This document shows positions 32,396 through 33,339 of a stretch of 33,339 nt of DNA, piece after piece (positions within the stretch are counted from its first letter, which is position 1; each line of letters opens with the position of its first letter). The stretch is taken from positions 1 to 33,339 of the forward strand of contig CAILYI010000208.1 in assembly GCA_903838415.1 (NCBI GenBank), written 5' to 3'. Under the pieces are notes generated by a model. The model was given only the letters and a program-made list of their open reading frames with translations, did not search any database and had not been told where the DNA came from. The DNA is from an uncultured Anaerolineae bacterium (GTDB taxonomy: Bacteria > Chloroflexota > Anaerolineae > Anaerolineales > Villigracilaceae). A program made the translations under genes and the position numbers.

Positions 32396-33339
32396 TTATG
32401 CGCTGTCTTGAGCCCGTTTTGGGGCAGATTTTGCCTTTTTTACGATCTCATAACGCATTCTCGAAGCCGGACGATACCCTTTCGCACGACCTTTTCCTTT
32501 TCCTGCGACTCTGGTGGCTTTTGCCGGAGTGCCCAACTTCACCAAAAGTCGTAAAGCCCCTCGCTGTACCTGTCCAGGCGTTTTCTTGCGAGTATTTGGA
32601 GCCGGTTGCGCTGGATACCAGGCAGGGTGGACGTTTTCTACACTGTCTCGCATGAGCAGCAGTTGCCAATAAGCTAAGGCGCACAGCCACATCCATTGAT
32701 CGGTGCTGACTGGGTCGGTAGACTGGTTGGCATTCAGACCCAGGTGTTGCTTCAAAAATCGAAAGTAGTGCTCGATGGCAAACCGCCAAAGATACATTCG
32801 GCACAGATCTTCCAATGCTGTTGTTTCTGGCCCTGTCCAAAACAGCCACATCGGTCGTTTGTAGCGAGGTGTACCATCCGGACGCAAGAACTCGATCCGC
32901 AACACCATGCCCACCAGCTCCGGTAATTTCTTGAAGTGTAGCCCATTCCACGCTTTCAGGCTAACTGTTTGCTCGCCCAGCAGAAAGCTCGTCACCTGAT
33001 CGGGGAGGCGAGCAGGATTTGAGAGTTTGAAGATCAGGCCATGTTTACTGGGAGCGCCTTTTTTCCTTTCGCACGGGTCAGGGGTTGCTCGAAAAACGTC
33101 AGGTTACTGCGCAAACGCACCAGCGCAAACGTATTTTTGAGCATTTGAAAGATGGTCAGGAAAAAATGATTGCCGTACAAACTGTCAGCCACCACAACTT
33201 TGGGCTTGGAATTGCGCATGTCCAGTTCCTGAACCTGCACACAGCAGTTCTCATTATGTGAATTGGGTTGGTAACCCCTATGCAAAATGACGAGAAAGGG
33301 CTAAAGTGGTGAGAAAATCTTACCTTGCCTGCCATCAAA
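32396..33339 (-). pseudogene. DDE transposase, frame-disrupted and cut by the window edge
   Basis: Minus-strand transposase of the large DDE (IS4-like) type. The upstream part has KVVVADSLYGNHFF, with the middle Asp of the DDE triad. The downstream part has RMYLWRFAIEHYFRFLKQHLGL, containing the YREK-like Glu region. The two parts are in different frames. The switch falls at A AAA AAG (33064-33058), where a -1 shift would continue GAPSKHGLIFKLSNPARLPD in the right frame. There is also an in-frame TAG at 33303-33301 within the N-terminal side, which argues for decay. The remaining N-terminus lies outside the window. Confidence 0.8.
33058..33064 (-). other. A AAA AAG slippery heptamer at the transposase frame switch
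   Basis: On the minus strand the zero frame reads GGA AAA AAG GCG, then stops soon after at TGA. The -1 frame from this point reads straight through the rest of the transposase. A AAA AAG is a standard bacterial -1 frameshift heptamer, but a one-base loss in the same A run would look identical. Confidence 0.5.

Noticed and set aside
1..33339. CRISPR array, tRNA or rRNA genes
   Set aside because: No regularly spaced repeats, cloverleaf-like segments or conserved rRNA stretches were seen.

Overview
The window looks like a bacterial chromosome segment from an anaerobe-like, fermentative lineage. I favour a member of the Chloroflexota, judging by the mix of MttB-family and URO-D-like proteins, carbohydrate ABC transport and chloroplast-like group II intron protein. 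This is inference from gene content only; no rRNA or tRNA is present to anchor it. Signals are Gram-negative/Chloroflexota-compatible: Shine-Dalgarno sites, -35/-10 promoters of the vegetative type and rho-independent hairpin terminators.

Region A (1 to about 8,720) is mobile-element cargo, all on the plus strand. It holds the tail of an antitoxin-like gene overlapping an AbiEii-type nucleotidyltransferase toxin, three unrecognised genes, and a very large gene fusing an N-terminal adenine-type DNA methyltransferase to an SNF2-type helicase. That gene is split by a 2,385-nt group II intron (5613-7997) carrying its own reverse transcriptase/maturase with an HNH domain. Intron ends, domains V/VI and an EBS1-IBS1 pairing can be read directly, and removing the intron restores one reading frame of 1,257 codons.

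Region B (8,823 to about 32,300) is a catabolic locus in three transcription blocks plus one separate gene. Block 1 (minus strand, 15764 to 8823): lipoprotein sugar-binding protein, two CUT1-type permeases, a URO-D-like protein, a LacI regulator and an MttB-family methyltransferase. Block 2 (minus strand, 22655 to 19755): M24 metallopeptidase-like hydrolase, short-chain dehydrogenase, DUF4432 aldose-epimerase-like protein. Block 3 (plus strand, 22844 to 32294): class III aminotransferase, two TIM-barrel sugar isomerases/epimerases, E1-alpha, E1-beta and E2 of an acetoin/2-oxoacid dehydrogenase-type complex, an Asp/Glu-racemase-family protein with an altered second catalytic site, a DUF1537 acid-sugar kinase and a class II aldolase. 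A second MttB-family gene (18301-19752) stands alone, convergent with block 2. The promoters of all three blocks share one architecture: a strong -35/-10 followed within 2-4 nt by a palindromic LacI-type operator with a central CG. The simplest reading is one inducible regulon run by the LacI protein of block 1, for uptake and breakdown of an unknown, probably methylated-amine-bearing, sugar or sugar-acid-like compound. The substrate is not identifiable from sequence alone. A corrinoid protein, a transporter ATPase and a dihydrolipoamide dehydrogenase are missing from the window.

An IS110-family element (about 16536-18021) sits between the block 1 promoter and the second MttB gene. It has a highly structured 5' noncoding end that is a candidate bridge RNA. 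The right edge (32,396 to the end) is a frame-disrupted DDE transposase running off the window.
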